NCBI GenBank assembly: GCA_016715405.1
Contig: JADKAE010000010.1
Span: 1 to 60,000, forward strand
Reading direction: 5' to 3'
Length of the DNA stretch: 60,000 nucleotides
Source of the DNA: Saprospiraceae bacterium
Lineage (GTDB): Bacteria > Bacteroidota > Bacteroidia > Chitinophagales > Saprospiraceae
This document shows positions 9,336-17,366 of the stretch, one piece after another. Position 1 is the first letter of the stretch. Each line of letters begins with the position of its first letter. Below the pieces are notes generated by a model. It did no database searches and was not told the DNA's origin. It saw only the letters and a program-made list of their open reading frames with translations. Made by a program: the position numbers and the translations under genes.

Positions 9336-9743
9336 CTATTCCCTTATCGTCTGACACAACTCCAACAGCACCCCATTAGCTGATTTGGGGTGCACAAAGC
9401 ACACCAGCTTATTGTCGGCGCCGCGTTTGGGTTCGGCGTTGAGCAGTTGGAAGCCGGCGTCGGTGAGGCGTTGCATTTCGGCGTGGATGTCGTCTACTTC
9501 GAAGGCGACGTGGTGGAGGCCTTCACCGCGTTTTTCAATGTATTTGGCGATGGCGCTTTCGGGGGCGGTGGCTTCCAGCAGTTCTACCTTGGCTTCGCCG
9601 GCGTGGAAAAACGACGTAATCACATGTTCGCTGGCTACTTCTTCCGATTTGTAGGGGGCGGCGCCCAGTATTTGTTCAAAGAGGGCGTTGGAGGCTGCCA
9701 GGTCTTTTACAGCTATGCCCAGATGTTCGAGACGGAGAATCAT
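9336..9743 (-). CDS. mce: methylmalonyl-CoA epimerase
   Basis: This VOC-fold enzyme of 135 residues, the usual length, interconverts (2S)- and (2R)-methylmalonyl-CoA in propionate/succinate metabolism. The metal and acid residues fit: His in LEHLGIAV near the start, the central Glu in KVELLEAT, His in GLHHVAFEV and Glu in LLELC near the end. The GADNKLVCFVHPKSANGVLLEL block is typical of the family. The B12-dependent mutase that would supply its substrate is not in the window. It stands alone on the minus strand, with a palindromic element upstream. Confidence 0.88.
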   Translation of the reverse strand: MILRLEHLGIAVKDLAASNALFEQILGAAPYKSEEVASEHVITSFFHAGEAKVELLEATAPESAIAKYIEKRGEGLHHVAFEVDDIHAEMQRLTDAGFQLLNAEPKRGADNKLVCFVHPKSANGVLLELCQTIRE

Positions 9744-9803
9744 CGCAGTTGGTTTTGGTTAAGGAATGTGGCGCAAATAAGTTACCTGAATTCGGCGAGG
9801 CTA

Positions 9804-9883
9804 TTTTTTCATCAGGCAAGGCGCGAGAAGCGAGCTTAGCCCAAGCTAAGTGACCGACGAAGCAACGCAGCATGATGAAAAAA
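9804..9883. repeat. 80-bp palindromic element
   Basis: Perfect 11-bp ends TTTTTTCATCA (9804-9814) and TGATGAAAAAA (9873-9883) flank an inner hairpin CTTAG-N6-CTAAG (9835-9850). It lies between two minus-strand genes and contains no ORF. It could be a non-autonomous repeat. Confidence 0.6.
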
Positions 9884-9930
9884 GAGTCCGCCCAAACAGA
9901 TAAGTTATTTACGACACCTTCCTAAGGCAC

Positions 9931-9964
9931 AAAAAAAGCCGGGCGACAATAAAGCCGCCCAGCC
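9931..9964 (-). terminator. intrinsic terminator after the response regulator
   Basis: On the minus strand an eight-pair GC-rich stem (GGCTGGGC with GCCCGGCT, two G-U pairs) is followed by seven T. It lies about 60 bases after the stop of the 10024-10746 gene. Confidence 0.75.
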
Positions 9965-10023
9965 GAAATCATAATCCCAAAAACTACTCTTATATGGCGC
10001 GCTGCCGGGGCGGCGCACAATGG

Positions 10024-10746
10024 TCATGCTTGTTCGGCTTCTCTTACCAGCAGTTGGAAGCCGTTGCCGTGAATATTCACGATTTCGATATTTTCATCGC
10101 GACGCAGGTATTTGCGCAACTTGGTCACAAATACGTCCATACTGCGCGCGGTAAAATAGTTGTCTTCCCCCCAGATCTTGGTCAACGCTTCTGAACGGGG
10201 CAGAATATCGTTGATATGTACTGCAAACATACGCAAAAGTTGCGCTTCTTTGGGAGAAAGTTTAGATTTTTCTTCATCTGTTCCCGCTACATTATACGTC
10301 AGGATGCGCAATGGGTAATTGAAGTGGTATTTTCCGATATAAAATTCCTTCACTTCGTCTTTGCCTTCCGGCTTCGTGTTGCTTCGTTTCAGGATAGCCT
10401 GAATGCGGTAGAGCAATTCTTCAGAGTTAAAAGGTTTGGTGATGTAATCGTCTGCGCCTAGTTTGAAGCCTTGCAGTACATCGTCCTTCATCGCCTTGGC
10501 AGTGAGGAAAATGATGGGCATCTCGGCGTCCTTTTCACGGATTTCCCGGGCTAGCGTGAAGCCGTCTTTTTTGGGCATCATCACATCGAAGATGCAAAGG
10601 TCGTAGTGTCCTTTCTTATAACTTTCGAGGCCTTGCACGCCGTCGGTAGCCAGTGTGACCTCGAAGTCGTGCATATCGAGGTAAGAACGCAATACGTCGC
10701 CAAAATTCTGATCGTCTTCCACCAGCAAGATTCTGTTGTTTGCCAT
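10024..10746 (-). CDS. OmpR-family response regulator (RprY-like)
   Basis: The protein has 240 residues: a receiver domain at 1-120 and a winged-helix DNA-binding domain at about 135-235. The acidic pocket is E10-D11-D12, the phosphorylated Asp is D54 in CIFDVMMP, and T82 and K104 complete the site. The C-terminal domain has the OmpR signature (LSPKEAQLLRMFAVHINDIL and RSMDVFVTKLRKYL). It resembles RprY of Bacteroides. Its kinase is the gene just upstream on the same strand (10786-12298), 39 bases away, so the pair is probably one transcript with the kinase first. A second, similar pair is at 26284-28328. Targets are unknown. Confidence 0.9.
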   Translation of the reverse strand: MANNRILLVEDDQNFGDVLRSYLDMHDFEVTLATDGVQGLESYKKGHYDLCIFDVMMPKKDGFTLAREIREKDAEMPIIFLTAKAMKDDVLQGFKLGADDYITKPFNSEELLYRIQAILKRSNTKPEGKDEVKEFYIGKYHFNYPLRILTYNVAGTDEEKSKLSPKEAQLLRMFAVHINDILPRSEALTKIWGEDNYFTARSMDVFVTKLRKYLRRDENIEIVNIHGNGFQLLVREAEQA

Positions 10747-10785
10747 AGCGATGATTTTTCTAATCGGGTTGCTAGTTTTTAATAA

Positions 10786-12298
10786 TTAATTGAGGTGAAA
10801 GGGAAAAAACAAGATAAAGCTACTGCCTTTTCCCGGTTCGCTTTTCACGTCAACCTGGCCTTTGTGAGCGGTCATCATTGCTTTCACATAACTGAGGCCG
10901 AGGCCGAAGCCTTTCACATCGTGGAGATTTCCGGTATGCACCCTGTAGAATTTGTCGAAAATTTGCTTTCGGACTTCTTTGCTAAGCCCGATGCCTTTGT
11001 CTTCAACCGTTACTTCAACGCCGTTGGCGACGTTGCGGGTATGCACCGTAATCTCCGGTTTGTCAGGTGAATACTTGTTGGCGTTGTCCAGCAAGTTGTT
11101 GATAATGTTGGAAATATGCGTCATATCGCCTTCTACTACCGGCTCGGTGGCTTCGAGTATCGCTTTGGCACTGCCTTCGCGTTTTCTACCTGCAAGCCGA
11201 TATTTTCGATAGCCGCATAGATTACTTCGTGGAGGTTGACTGCCGAGGTCTTCAACGAAAACTCGCGTTTGTCGAGGAGGGCCATTTGCAATACTTTCTC
11301 CACCTGACTATTCATACGTTTATTTTCCTGTTTTATTATGTTGGCGAAGCGGCTAACTTTATCCGGGTTGCCTGAAATGATGGGATTTGTAATGGAGTCG
11401 GCAGCCAGCGAGATGGTAGCGATGGGGGTTTTGAATTCGTGGGTCATGTTGTTGATGAAATCGGTTTTCATCTCCGACAGCTTTTTCTGCATGATGATGA
11501 CATGGATGGTGTAACCGAAACACAACAATATGATGGAGGTAAATACGATGGTGCCCAGGAAGTTTTTCCACAAAGAACTCCACAATACGCTGCTGCGGTA
11601 GGGGAAGTGGATCATCAGCGTACCGGGTGAGGGCATATCCTGGTTGAATAGCGTCACTTTGTAAGGAGAATCCAATATGGCTTTGAAAACTGGTATGACA
11701 GCGCCGCCCGAAGTGGGGTCGTCGATCACGTAATGGTCGTCGACCATGACGAAGCTCTGCTTTTCATTCGAAAAGACGCCGAAATTATAGCTGGCATCGA
11801 TACCGCGGTTGTTGAGTTCTTGTTTCAGCATTTCACCCAATTGCCGCACGTTGACGCGCTCGTCGAGGGGGATGTAGTCGCTCCGCATGTTGTAAACCAT
11901 CACGCGGCGGAATTTGTCGTCGCGCGACTTCAGGCAGTGATAGCAGGTACAGGTATCCGAAAATTCGGACATGAGCTGGTCGATAAGCTCTTCGCCGATA
12001 AATGCGTCGGGTTTAGGCGGCGGAGCAGGCGCTGCCGGCGCCTCGGGGTCGAGCCCCTCAATCTCCCGCGCAAAATAATTGGCTACAAAGCCGTTCATGT
12101 TCCAGGTTGAACGCCTCGCGCTTTTTCTTCGTATTCCAGTCGCAAGGCTACGTTGTTGAGCGAGCTGTAGACGTCTTTGTCGAATTTGCGCTCGTTGACT
12201 TTCATCGAGGTGCGTATGAGATCCATCTGCAACCATACCACCCCGATGACCGCCACACTCATGACGCCAATGATAGCCCAAATTGCTTTTTTATTCAT
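10786..12298 (-). CDS. sensor histidine kinase (RprX-like, two frame breaks)
   Basis: After repair it has about 504 residues. TM1 is at the start (KKAIWAIIGVMSVAVIGVVW). A periplasmic region follows with a CxxC pair (CTCYHCLKS), then TM2 (GTIVFTSIILLCFGYTIHVI). The dimerisation/phosphoacceptor helix has the reactive His in NNMTHEFKTPIATI. The ATPase domain has the N box (NIINNLLDNANKYS), G1 (DKGIGLS) and G2 (GFGLGLSYVK). Adding one base at the five-A (plus-strand T) run 12122-12126 joins the first and second pieces. Adding one near 11178 joins VENAEGSAKAILEA to the ATPase domain. It pairs with the response regulator downstream. The signal is unknown. Confidence 0.85.
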
Positions 12299-12307
12299 GT
12301 TATCTCT

Positions 12308-12374
12308 GTGAACTGTGAACAGTGAACAGTGAACTGCACCTTGATCGGTTCACAGTTCACAGTTCACTGTTCAC
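12308..12374. repeat. hairpin made of tandem GTGAAC words
   Basis: Four copies of the unit GTGAAC(A/T)(G) at 12308-12335 are followed by the reverse-complement series (GTTCACA and so on) at 12348-12374. It lies just upstream of the kinase start. The rest of the 216-base gap to 12515 is AT-rich and shows nothing else I can name. Confidence 0.7.
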
Positions 12375-12514
12375 AAAATTAGGCATTGTCGCTACGCGAC
12401 ACTCCATTTTAACTTCAATTTAACTTTCAAAAGAATTTACATAATTCTAATTTATAAGTAATTATCTATTGTTAATTTAATTATTCCCGAATAGGAATAA
12501 CGTGGTTTGAATGG

Positions 12515-13429
12515 TCAAAATAACCGCTGCAAGGGAAAATCGGGCAGAAGTAGCCGGCAGTTTTCCCAATCATGGGTAATGCCCATTAAGAATCCGCCGC
12601 CACCGGCGCCGCATAATTTGAAAAAGCAATCGCCCGAAGCAAGCAGCCGTGCCCACAATTCGCGCTGATCAGGCAAGATCATTGCCTCAAAGTGGGTCAA
12701 CTGAAAATGACTTATCCGACTGTACCAGTTGTAGAGCGCATCCCATTGCCCGCCCAGAAAGGCAGCCACAGCGGCATTGGTAGCGGGTATGAGTTGCGAT
12801 TCAACCTGCTCGAGGTAGGCGGGGTCTTCGCACTGCGACAGGAACCATTGCACCAGCGGCCCCGTCTGCCGGCTCACACCCGAATCAAGCAAGAACAGCG
12901 CGGGAGCCCCCGGTGAGGGTTCGGGTAGGGTTACGGCTTCTATTCTGCTTCCTGCTCCAAGGTGCAACGGGCGGTTGAGGTAGCTGACAAGCGGGTCTAC
13001 TCCCGAGCTGCTGCCATGAAAAAAGCTTTCCAACTGAGCCAGGGCATTTTTTAATTCGCCATAAGCGCCAAAATTATTTGGCTGTATAGGATCTATGGCG
13101 TAGCGATCGTACATGCCTGCGCACAAGGCCCCCGAACTGCCCAGACCATAACCCGTGGGAATATTGGAATCAAAATACAATCCATCGAACAAATCGCGGG
13201 CAAAGGCATCCAGGTTGAGCGGGCAAAGCAATTGTCCTCTGCTATCCAAATGTTTCAAGTATTCACACCATTGGGGCAACCTGGCCTGCCGCTCGTCGGC
13301 TTCATTTGCCGATGCCCAGCGCCACTGGCCGCCAAAGCGTGGATAAGGCATGGCCAAGGCATCGGCGCCTTTGATCACGGCGTATTCGCCAAATAGCAAC
13401 AGCTTGGATGGATAAATTTTCAACTGCAA
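12515..13429 (-). CDS. GHMP kinase, mevalonate-kinase-like
   Basis: The protein has 304 residues, near the usual length. It opens with SKLLLFGEYAVIKGADALAMP, the substrate-side motif of mevalonate kinases. The ATP loop is IPTGYGLGSSGAL at about 92-104, and the third GHMP motif is KLCGAGGGGFLMG near the C-terminus. Mevalonate kinase phosphorylates mevalonate in isoprenoid synthesis; other GHMP kinases of this size exist, so the substrate is inferred. No other mevalonate-route gene lies beside it, but the carotenoid genes at 53-57 kb would use its product. It stands alone, and the next gene upstream on this strand is a lipoprotein. Confidence 0.75.
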   Translation of the reverse strand: MQLKIYPSKLLLFGEYAVIKGADALAMPYPRFGGQWRWASANEADERQARLPQWCEYLKHLDSRGQLLCPLNLDAFARDLFDGLYFDSNIPTGYGLGSSGALCAGMYDRYAIDPIQPNNFGAYGELKNALAQLESFFHGSSSGVDPLVSYLNRPLHLGAGSRIEAVTLPEPSPGAPALFLLDSGVSRQTGPLVQWFLSQCEDPAYLEQVESQLIPATNAAVAAFLGGQWDALYNWYSRISHFQLTHFEAMILPDQRELWARLLASGDCFFKLCGAGGGGFLMGITHDWENCRLLLPDFPLQRLF

Positions 13430-13465
13430 CTGCTGGGTTAAATGAAGAATTAATAATGAAAACAG

Positions 13466-13809
13466 TTACTTACGGCGTAGGATGCTGTCCTTGAAAAAAG
13501 GCTTGACGGCGGTGGAGTCCAGCAAGGTTTTTAATTCAGGGCGCTCCGGTTTGTAGGGCCTGAGCGGCCGACCGGTTGTGTCGAGCGAAAGCCGGGCTTC
13601 CAAAATGAGGATAGAATCGGCCAGGCGACTCGCTTCGGTCAGGGCGCTTTCTCGGCATTGGTTGTCCAGCAATTGCCGGAATTCAATAATCCTGTTGTCT
13701 AATTGTTGCTGTAAATAGGCTTCCCGCAATGCCGCTTTTCCTCCTCGGACTGACAGCCCGTCAGTAGGATGGCCGCAAAAGCAAATAAACGCAGATATTG
13801 GGTATGCAT
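13466..13809 (-). CDS. small lipoprotein, hypothetical (frame break)
   Basis: It is broken into a signal-peptide frame and a mature frame. Starting at ATG 13809, the reading is MHTQYLRLFAFAAILLTGC, a clear lipoprotein signal with lipobox LTGC. Adding one base to the four-T run 13736-13739 then continues into EEEKAALREAYLQQQLDNR and on to the stop at 13466, giving about 114 residues. The mature part is helical and charged, with LADSILILEARLSLDTTGRPLRPYKPE. It is similar in size and style to the next lipoprotein (13823-14110), 13 bases upstream, so the two are probably co-transcribed and perhaps paralogous. I know of no function. Confidence 0.55.
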
Positions 13810-13822
13810 AGGTCTGAATAAG

Positions 13823-14110
13823 TTATTGTATTACGCCGCCCTGCCGGCCTTGCTCACGTATGCGCTTGCGCAAGGCTATTTCTTCATCTCGGCGCACTTT
13901 CAGAATAGAGTCTAAGGCGGTTCTGACCAGGCTGTCCGTGCGCTGCACGCACAGGCTGTCCAGCTTGGGTCGGAGCACAAGCGTTTCTTTCATATAGAGG
14001 GTATCGATATGAGCGCGCTCGCCGGCGGTCATCTCGTATTCTTCCGGATTTTCCTTGCAGGCGCCCAGAGAGAGCAAGGCAACTAATGCCGCTAACCATA
14101 TATTTTTCAT
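13823..14110 (-). CDS. small lipoprotein, hypothetical
   Basis: The protein has 95 residues. It starts MKNIWLAALVALLSLGAC, a lipoprotein signal with lipobox LGAC at about residue 18. The mature part is a short helical, highly charged chain (DTLYMKETLVLRPKLDSL, then RTALDSILKVRRDEEIALRKR). The pattern A-L-D-S-I-L with nearby Arg/Glu recurs in the neighbouring lipoprotein (13466-13809). It is divergent from groES, with the 230-base regulatory region between them. Family and role are unknown. Confidence 0.6.
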   Translation of the reverse strand: MKNIWLAALVALLSLGACKENPEEYEMTAGERAHIDTLYMKETLVLRPKLDSLCVQRTDSLVRTALDSILKVRRDEEIALRKRIREQGRQGGVIQ

Positions 14111-14223
14111 AAAAATGGCTTACCTGTGATTACTTATTAAGCGGAGACAAAGGTACGCATTTCCGCTTTAATCCGGGTCGCCCTGCCCCTATGTCATCGT
14201 TAGTCATTCAATAAGGCGTCTTT

Positions 14224-14240
14224 GCTGTCAATATGACAGC
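14224..14240. promoter_or_regulatory. inverted repeat upstream of the groESL sigma-54 promoter
   Basis: GCTGTCA-ATA-TGACAGC has perfect seven-base arms. It ends 22 bases before the -24 GG. It is placed like an activator or repressor site, close for a sigma-54 enhancer. Two further TGTCA/GTCA half-sites lie at about 14190-14205. Confidence 0.55.
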
Positions 14241-14260
14241 TAATTTGGGCTATTTACCCT

Positions 14261-14276
14261 TTGGCACAAGTATTGC
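14261..14276 (+). promoter_or_regulatory. sigma-54 promoter of groES-groEL
   Basis: TTGGCACAAGTATTGC is a perfect -24/-12 element: TGGCAC, five bases, TTGC, with ten bases between the GG and the GC. Transcription should begin near 14288, leaving a leader of about 54 bases before ATG 14342. No CIRCE repeat is present. Confidence 0.8.
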
Positions 14277-14282
14277 GCATTC

Positions 14283-14311
14283 GCAGGGGGAACGGTGAAC
14301 GTTCCCCCTGC
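14283..14311. promoter_or_regulatory. 12-bp perfect palindrome across the groESL start site
   Basis: GCAGGGGGAACG, a GTGAA loop, then CGTTCCCCCTGC. It spans the predicted +1 (about 14288) and is followed by ATTTTGTTT. It could be an operator, a 5' stabilising stem or an attenuator-like hairpin. Confidence 0.6.
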
Positions 14312-14341
14312 ATTTTGTTTAACATCCTAAATCATACAGAG

Positions 14342-14623
14342 ATGAGTGCTATTGCGATGAAACCGATTGGCGACAGGGTGGTTGTCAAACCCGCTCCTGC
14401 CGAAGAAAAAACCAAAGGCGGCATCATTATACCCGATACAGCCAAAGAAACGCCACTCAAAGGAGAAGTGGTTGCCGTCGGCCCCGGCAAAGAGGGCAAC
14501 GCCCTTACTGTAAAAGTAGGCAATACCGTTTTGTACGGCAAATACGCCGGCCAACGCGTGGATCTTGAAGGGGAGGAATACCTCATCATGCGCGAAGAAG
14601 ATATTCTCGTTATTTTACTTTAA
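14342..14623 (+). CDS. groS: co-chaperonin GroES
   Basis: This is the seven-fold lid of the GroEL cage. From ATG 14342 it has 93 residues (MSAIAMKPIGDRVVV...), the normal length. The mobile loop is EEKTKGGIIIPDTAKETPLKG, and the end EEDILVIL is typical. ATG 14342 is preferred over an in-frame upstream TTG at 14261, because that codon lies inside the sigma-54 element and upstream of the predicted transcript start. ATG 14357 is a possible alternative. groEL follows after 14 bases in the same operon. Confidence 0.95.
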   Translation: MSAIAMKPIGDRVVVKPAPAEEKTKGGIIIPDTAKETPLKGEVVAVGPGKEGNALTVKVGNTVLYGKYAGQRVDLEGEEYLIMREEDILVILL

Positions 14624-14637
14624 AATTTAACATACAA

Positions 14638-16287
14638 ATGGCAGCCAAAGACATTACTTTTAATATTTCCGCCCAGGAAAAACTCAAAGCCGGCATCGAC
14701 AAACTCGCCAATGCCGTAAAAGTTACGCTGGGGCCCAAAGGTCGCAATGTAGTCATCCAAAAAAGCTTCGGCGCACCGCAAGTCACTAAAGACGGCGTTA
14801 CTGTAGCCAAAGAAATCGAATTGGAAGACCCCACCGAAAACATGGGCGCCCAAATGATCAAGCAAGTGGCTTCGAAAACCGCCGACATCGCCGGCGACGG
14901 CACCACTACCGCTACCGTACTCGCCCAGGCTATCGTGGCCGACGGCCTCAAGAATGTGACCTCCGGCGCGGGCGCTATGGATATCAAACGCGGTATCGAT
15001 AAAGCAGTGCATAAGGTAGTCGCCGACCTGAAAAAGCAATCGGAAGAAATCAAAAACGATTTCGAGAAGATCAAACAAGTTGCCGCTATCTCCGCCAACA
15101 ACGACGACGAGATCGGCTCGCTCATCGCTGACGCCATGAAACGCGTCACTATCGACGGCGTGATTACTGTGGAAGAAGCTAAAGGCACCGAAACCTATGT
15201 GGAGGAAGTGAGCGGTATGCAATTCGACCGTGGTTATCTTTCTCCCTACTTCGTGACCGATCCGGAGCATATGATAGCCGAATACGAAAATCCTTTCATC
15301 TTCCTCACCGACCAGAAGCTGTCGAATATGAAGGATATTCTGCCCCTGCTCGAACAAGTAGTGGGCATGAACCGCCCCCTCCTGATTATTGCAGAAGACG
15401 TAGAAAGCCAGGCACTCGGCACACTGGTTGTTAACCGCCTGCGCGGCAGCCTCAAGATCGTGGCCGTGAAAGCCCCGGGCTTCGGCGACCGCCGCAAAGC
15501 TATGCTCGAAGATATCGCCATCCTTACCGGCGGTACGGTGATCAGCGAAGAAAAAGGCTACAAAATCGAAAACACCACGATACAGGAGTTGGGACAAGCC
15601 GAGAAGGTGTCAATCGACAAAGACAATACGACGATCGTAAACGGCAAAGGCGACGCCGAACAGGTGAAAGCCCGCGTGAATCAGATCAAGCAACAGATCG
15701 AAAACACGACTTCCGACTATGACCGCGAAAAACTCCAGGAACGCATGGCTAAACTCGCCGGCGGCGTGGCTGTTCTCTATGTAGGCGCAGCTACCGAAAT
15801 GGAGATGAAAGAGAAAAAAGATCGCGTGAATGACGCCCTACACGCTACCCGCGCAGCTATCGAAGAAGGTATCGTAGCCGGCGGCGGCGTTGCCCTGGCC
15901 CGCACCATCAGCGTGATCCGCAATATGAAAGGCGCCAACGAAGACGAAACGATAGGCATCCAGATCGTCCGCAAAGCCCTCGAATCACCCCTGCGCACTA
16001 TCGCCGACAATGCCGGCGCCGAAGGCTCGGTGGTACTCCAAAAAGTGCTCAACGGCACCGGCGCCTACGGCTACAACGCCCGCACCGACAAATACGAGGA
16101 TCTGAAAAAAGCCGGCGTGATAGATCCCACGAAGGTAACCCGCATCGCGCTCGAAAATGCCGCTTCTATCGCAGGTATGGTGCTCACTACCGATTGCGCC
16201 ATCAATGACAAGCCGAAGAAGAAAACCGCAGCAGGCGGCGCGGCCAGTATGCCCGGCGGCGGCGGCATGTACGACGACGACTTTTAG
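14638..16287 (+). CDS. groL: chaperonin GroEL
   Basis: This 549-residue ATP-driven folding chaperone is full length and unbroken. The ATP-binding blocks are TLGPKGRNVVIQKSFGAP, GVTVAKEIELED and IAGDGTTTATVLAQAI. The apical domain follows (ISANNDDEIGSLIADAM and on), and later KERVNDALHATRAAIEEG and GGGVALAR. The tail is Gly/Met-rich and ends MPGGGGMYDDDF. It forms an operon with groES under the sigma-54 promoter at 14261. Heat or stress control through an enhancer-binding protein is an inference from that promoter. Confidence 0.97.
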   Translation: MAAKDITFNISAQEKLKAGIDKLANAVKVTLGPKGRNVVIQKSFGAPQVTKDGVTVAKEIELEDPTENMGAQMIKQVASKTADIAGDGTTTATVLAQAIVADGLKNVTSGAGAMDIKRGIDKAVHKVVADLKKQSEEIKNDFEKIKQVAAISANNDDEIGSLIADAMKRVTIDGVITVEEAKGTETYVEEVSGMQFDRGYLSPYFVTDPEHMIAEYENPFIFLTDQKLSNMKDILPLLEQVVGMNRPLLIIAEDVESQALGTLVVNRLRGSLKIVAVKAPGFGDRRKAMLEDIAILTGGTVISEEKGYKIENTTIQELGQAEKVSIDKDNTTIVNGKGDAEQVKARVNQIKQQIENTTSDYDREKLQERMAKLAGGVAVLYVGAATEMEMKEKKDRVNDALHATRAAIEEGIVAGGGVALARTISVIRNMKGANEDETIGIQIVRKALESPLRTIADNAGAEGSVVLQKVLNGTGAYGYNARTDKYEDLKKAGVIDPTKVTRIALENAASIAGMVLTTDCAINDKPKKKTAAGGAASMPGGGGMYDDDF

Positions 16288-16365
16288 CGATTTCGGAATG
16301 CGGATTTCGGAATGCGGATTTTTCAAAGATCAATCCGAAATCCGAAATCTGAAATCCGAAATTTG
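16288..16365. repeat. tandem-word hairpin, GATTTCGGAATGCG / CCGAAATC
   Basis: Two and a half copies of GATTTCGGAATGCG are followed by four copies of the opposite-sense word (CCGAAAT-C). It is an inverted-repeat terminator-like block between groEL and the convergent EamA gene. Part of it codes the last residues of that transporter. A relative lies at 24432-24482. Confidence 0.65.
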
Positions 16366-17211
16366 AATCACCACAACTCCCGCCACCACCAGGATACCCC
16401 CGGTAATCACGGCGCCATTAATGCTTTCGTGTAGCAGCACTACCGAAAATAATACGCCGAACACAGGCACCAGGTTATTAAAAATTGCCGTTCGCGAAGC
16501 GCCGATAGTGCGAATACCCTCGGCGTACCACACAAAACCCAGCACCGTGCCCAGCAATCCCAGAAAAGCCAGGGCCGCCCATACATTCGCGGGAATCTCC
16601 GAGGCGTGCAAACCTTCGTACAAAGCCAGTGGCAACAGTCCTACCATGGCCAGCAGGCAGGTAAACGTGGTTGAAACCAAGGGCGATATAGACAATGCCA
16701 TCTTGCGCTGCAGCAGCGTATACACCGCCCAAGAAGTGGGGCATCCCAGGGCCAGCAGCTCGCCGGTACCGAAATGATCGAATACGTGCCGCAAATCGCC
16801 ACGCGCAATAACTACCACTGCGCCAAACAGCGACAATAGTCCGCCGATGACCTTCGTGAATTTCAATGGCTCGCCAAAGAATATAGCAGATGTGAAAAGG
16901 ATAATAGTCGGATTCAGCGACACCAGCAGCGAAGCCCTGCTGGCAGGAATCAGCTTTAATGCGCTGAAAAAGAAAAAGTTGTAAATCACAATACCCGACA
17001 GCGCCAGCAAAATATGATACCGCCACTGCACCGGCGTCAGCCTGGGCAACTTGGTATTACTGAGGGCGACTACCCCCAACAATCCCACTGTGGCAAACAA
17101 AAATCGCCAGAAAGCCCCCTCAAAAGGCCCTACCACCAACGCCGCCATACGCGTGGCAATGAAAGTGCCGCCCCACACGCAGGCCACGGCTAGTAGTTTG
17201 AGATATATCAT
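16330..17211 (-). CDS. EamA/DMT-family exporter
   Basis: An inner-membrane drug/metabolite transporter with ten predicted helices in two EamA repeats, about 293 residues. The start is taken at ATG 17211 (MIYLKLLAVACVWGGTF), the usual first helix with the family's VWGG motif. The open frame extends upstream to 17307, but only into a palindromic element. Motifs such as PASRASLLVSLNPTIILFTSA and GASRTAIFNNLVPVFGVLFS fit the family. The last residues, QISDFRFRISD, are encoded by the tandem-word repeat at 16288-16365, so the original C-terminus has probably been extended. The substrate cannot be told. Confidence 0.85.
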   Translation of the reverse strand: MIYLKLLAVACVWGGTFIATRMAALVVGPFEGAFWRFLFATVGLLGVVALSNTKLPRLTPVQWRYHILLALSGIVIYNFFFFSALKLIPASRASLLVSLNPTIILFTSAIFFGEPLKFTKVIGGLLSLFGAVVVIARGDLRHVFDHFGTGELLALGCPTSWAVYTLLQRKMALSISPLVSTTFTCLLAMVGLLPLALYEGLHASEIPANVWAALAFLGLLGTVLGFVWYAEGIRTIGASRTAIFNNLVPVFGVLFSVVLLHESINGAVITGGILVVAGVVVIQISDFRFRISD

Positions 17212-17254
17212 ACCGTATTGATAAAGTCTTTCCAAAAATCGCCTCCTCGCCCCC

Positions 17255-17344
17255 AATGCCATTAAGTTAAGCATCAAAGGGTGATACATGTTTACTAAAC
17301 TTCCCAAAGTTTAGTAAACATGAAAAGCTTAACTTAATGGCATT
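17255..17344. repeat. 90-bp nested palindromic element (MITE-like)
   Basis: The outer arms are 17255-17272 and 17327-17344 (AATGCCATTAAGTTAAGC and its exact complement, 18 bp). The inner arms are 17287-17302 and 17307-17322 (CATGTTTACTAAACTT, 16 bp, loop CCCA). Both are perfect. A CCCTCGC word array follows at 17345-17369. There is no coding content. Confidence 0.7.
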
Positions 17345-17366
17345 GCCCTCGCCCCCTCGCCCTCGC

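Noticed and set aside
14111..14341. CIRCE operator upstream of groES
   Set aside because: No TTAGCACTC-N9-GAGTGCTAA was found; the palindromes there have other sequences.
14620..15597. Long open frame on the minus strand opposite groEL, 325 codons
   Set aside because: It is antisense to a perfectly conserved chaperonin, and its composition follows from the GroEL codons. No family motifs were seen.
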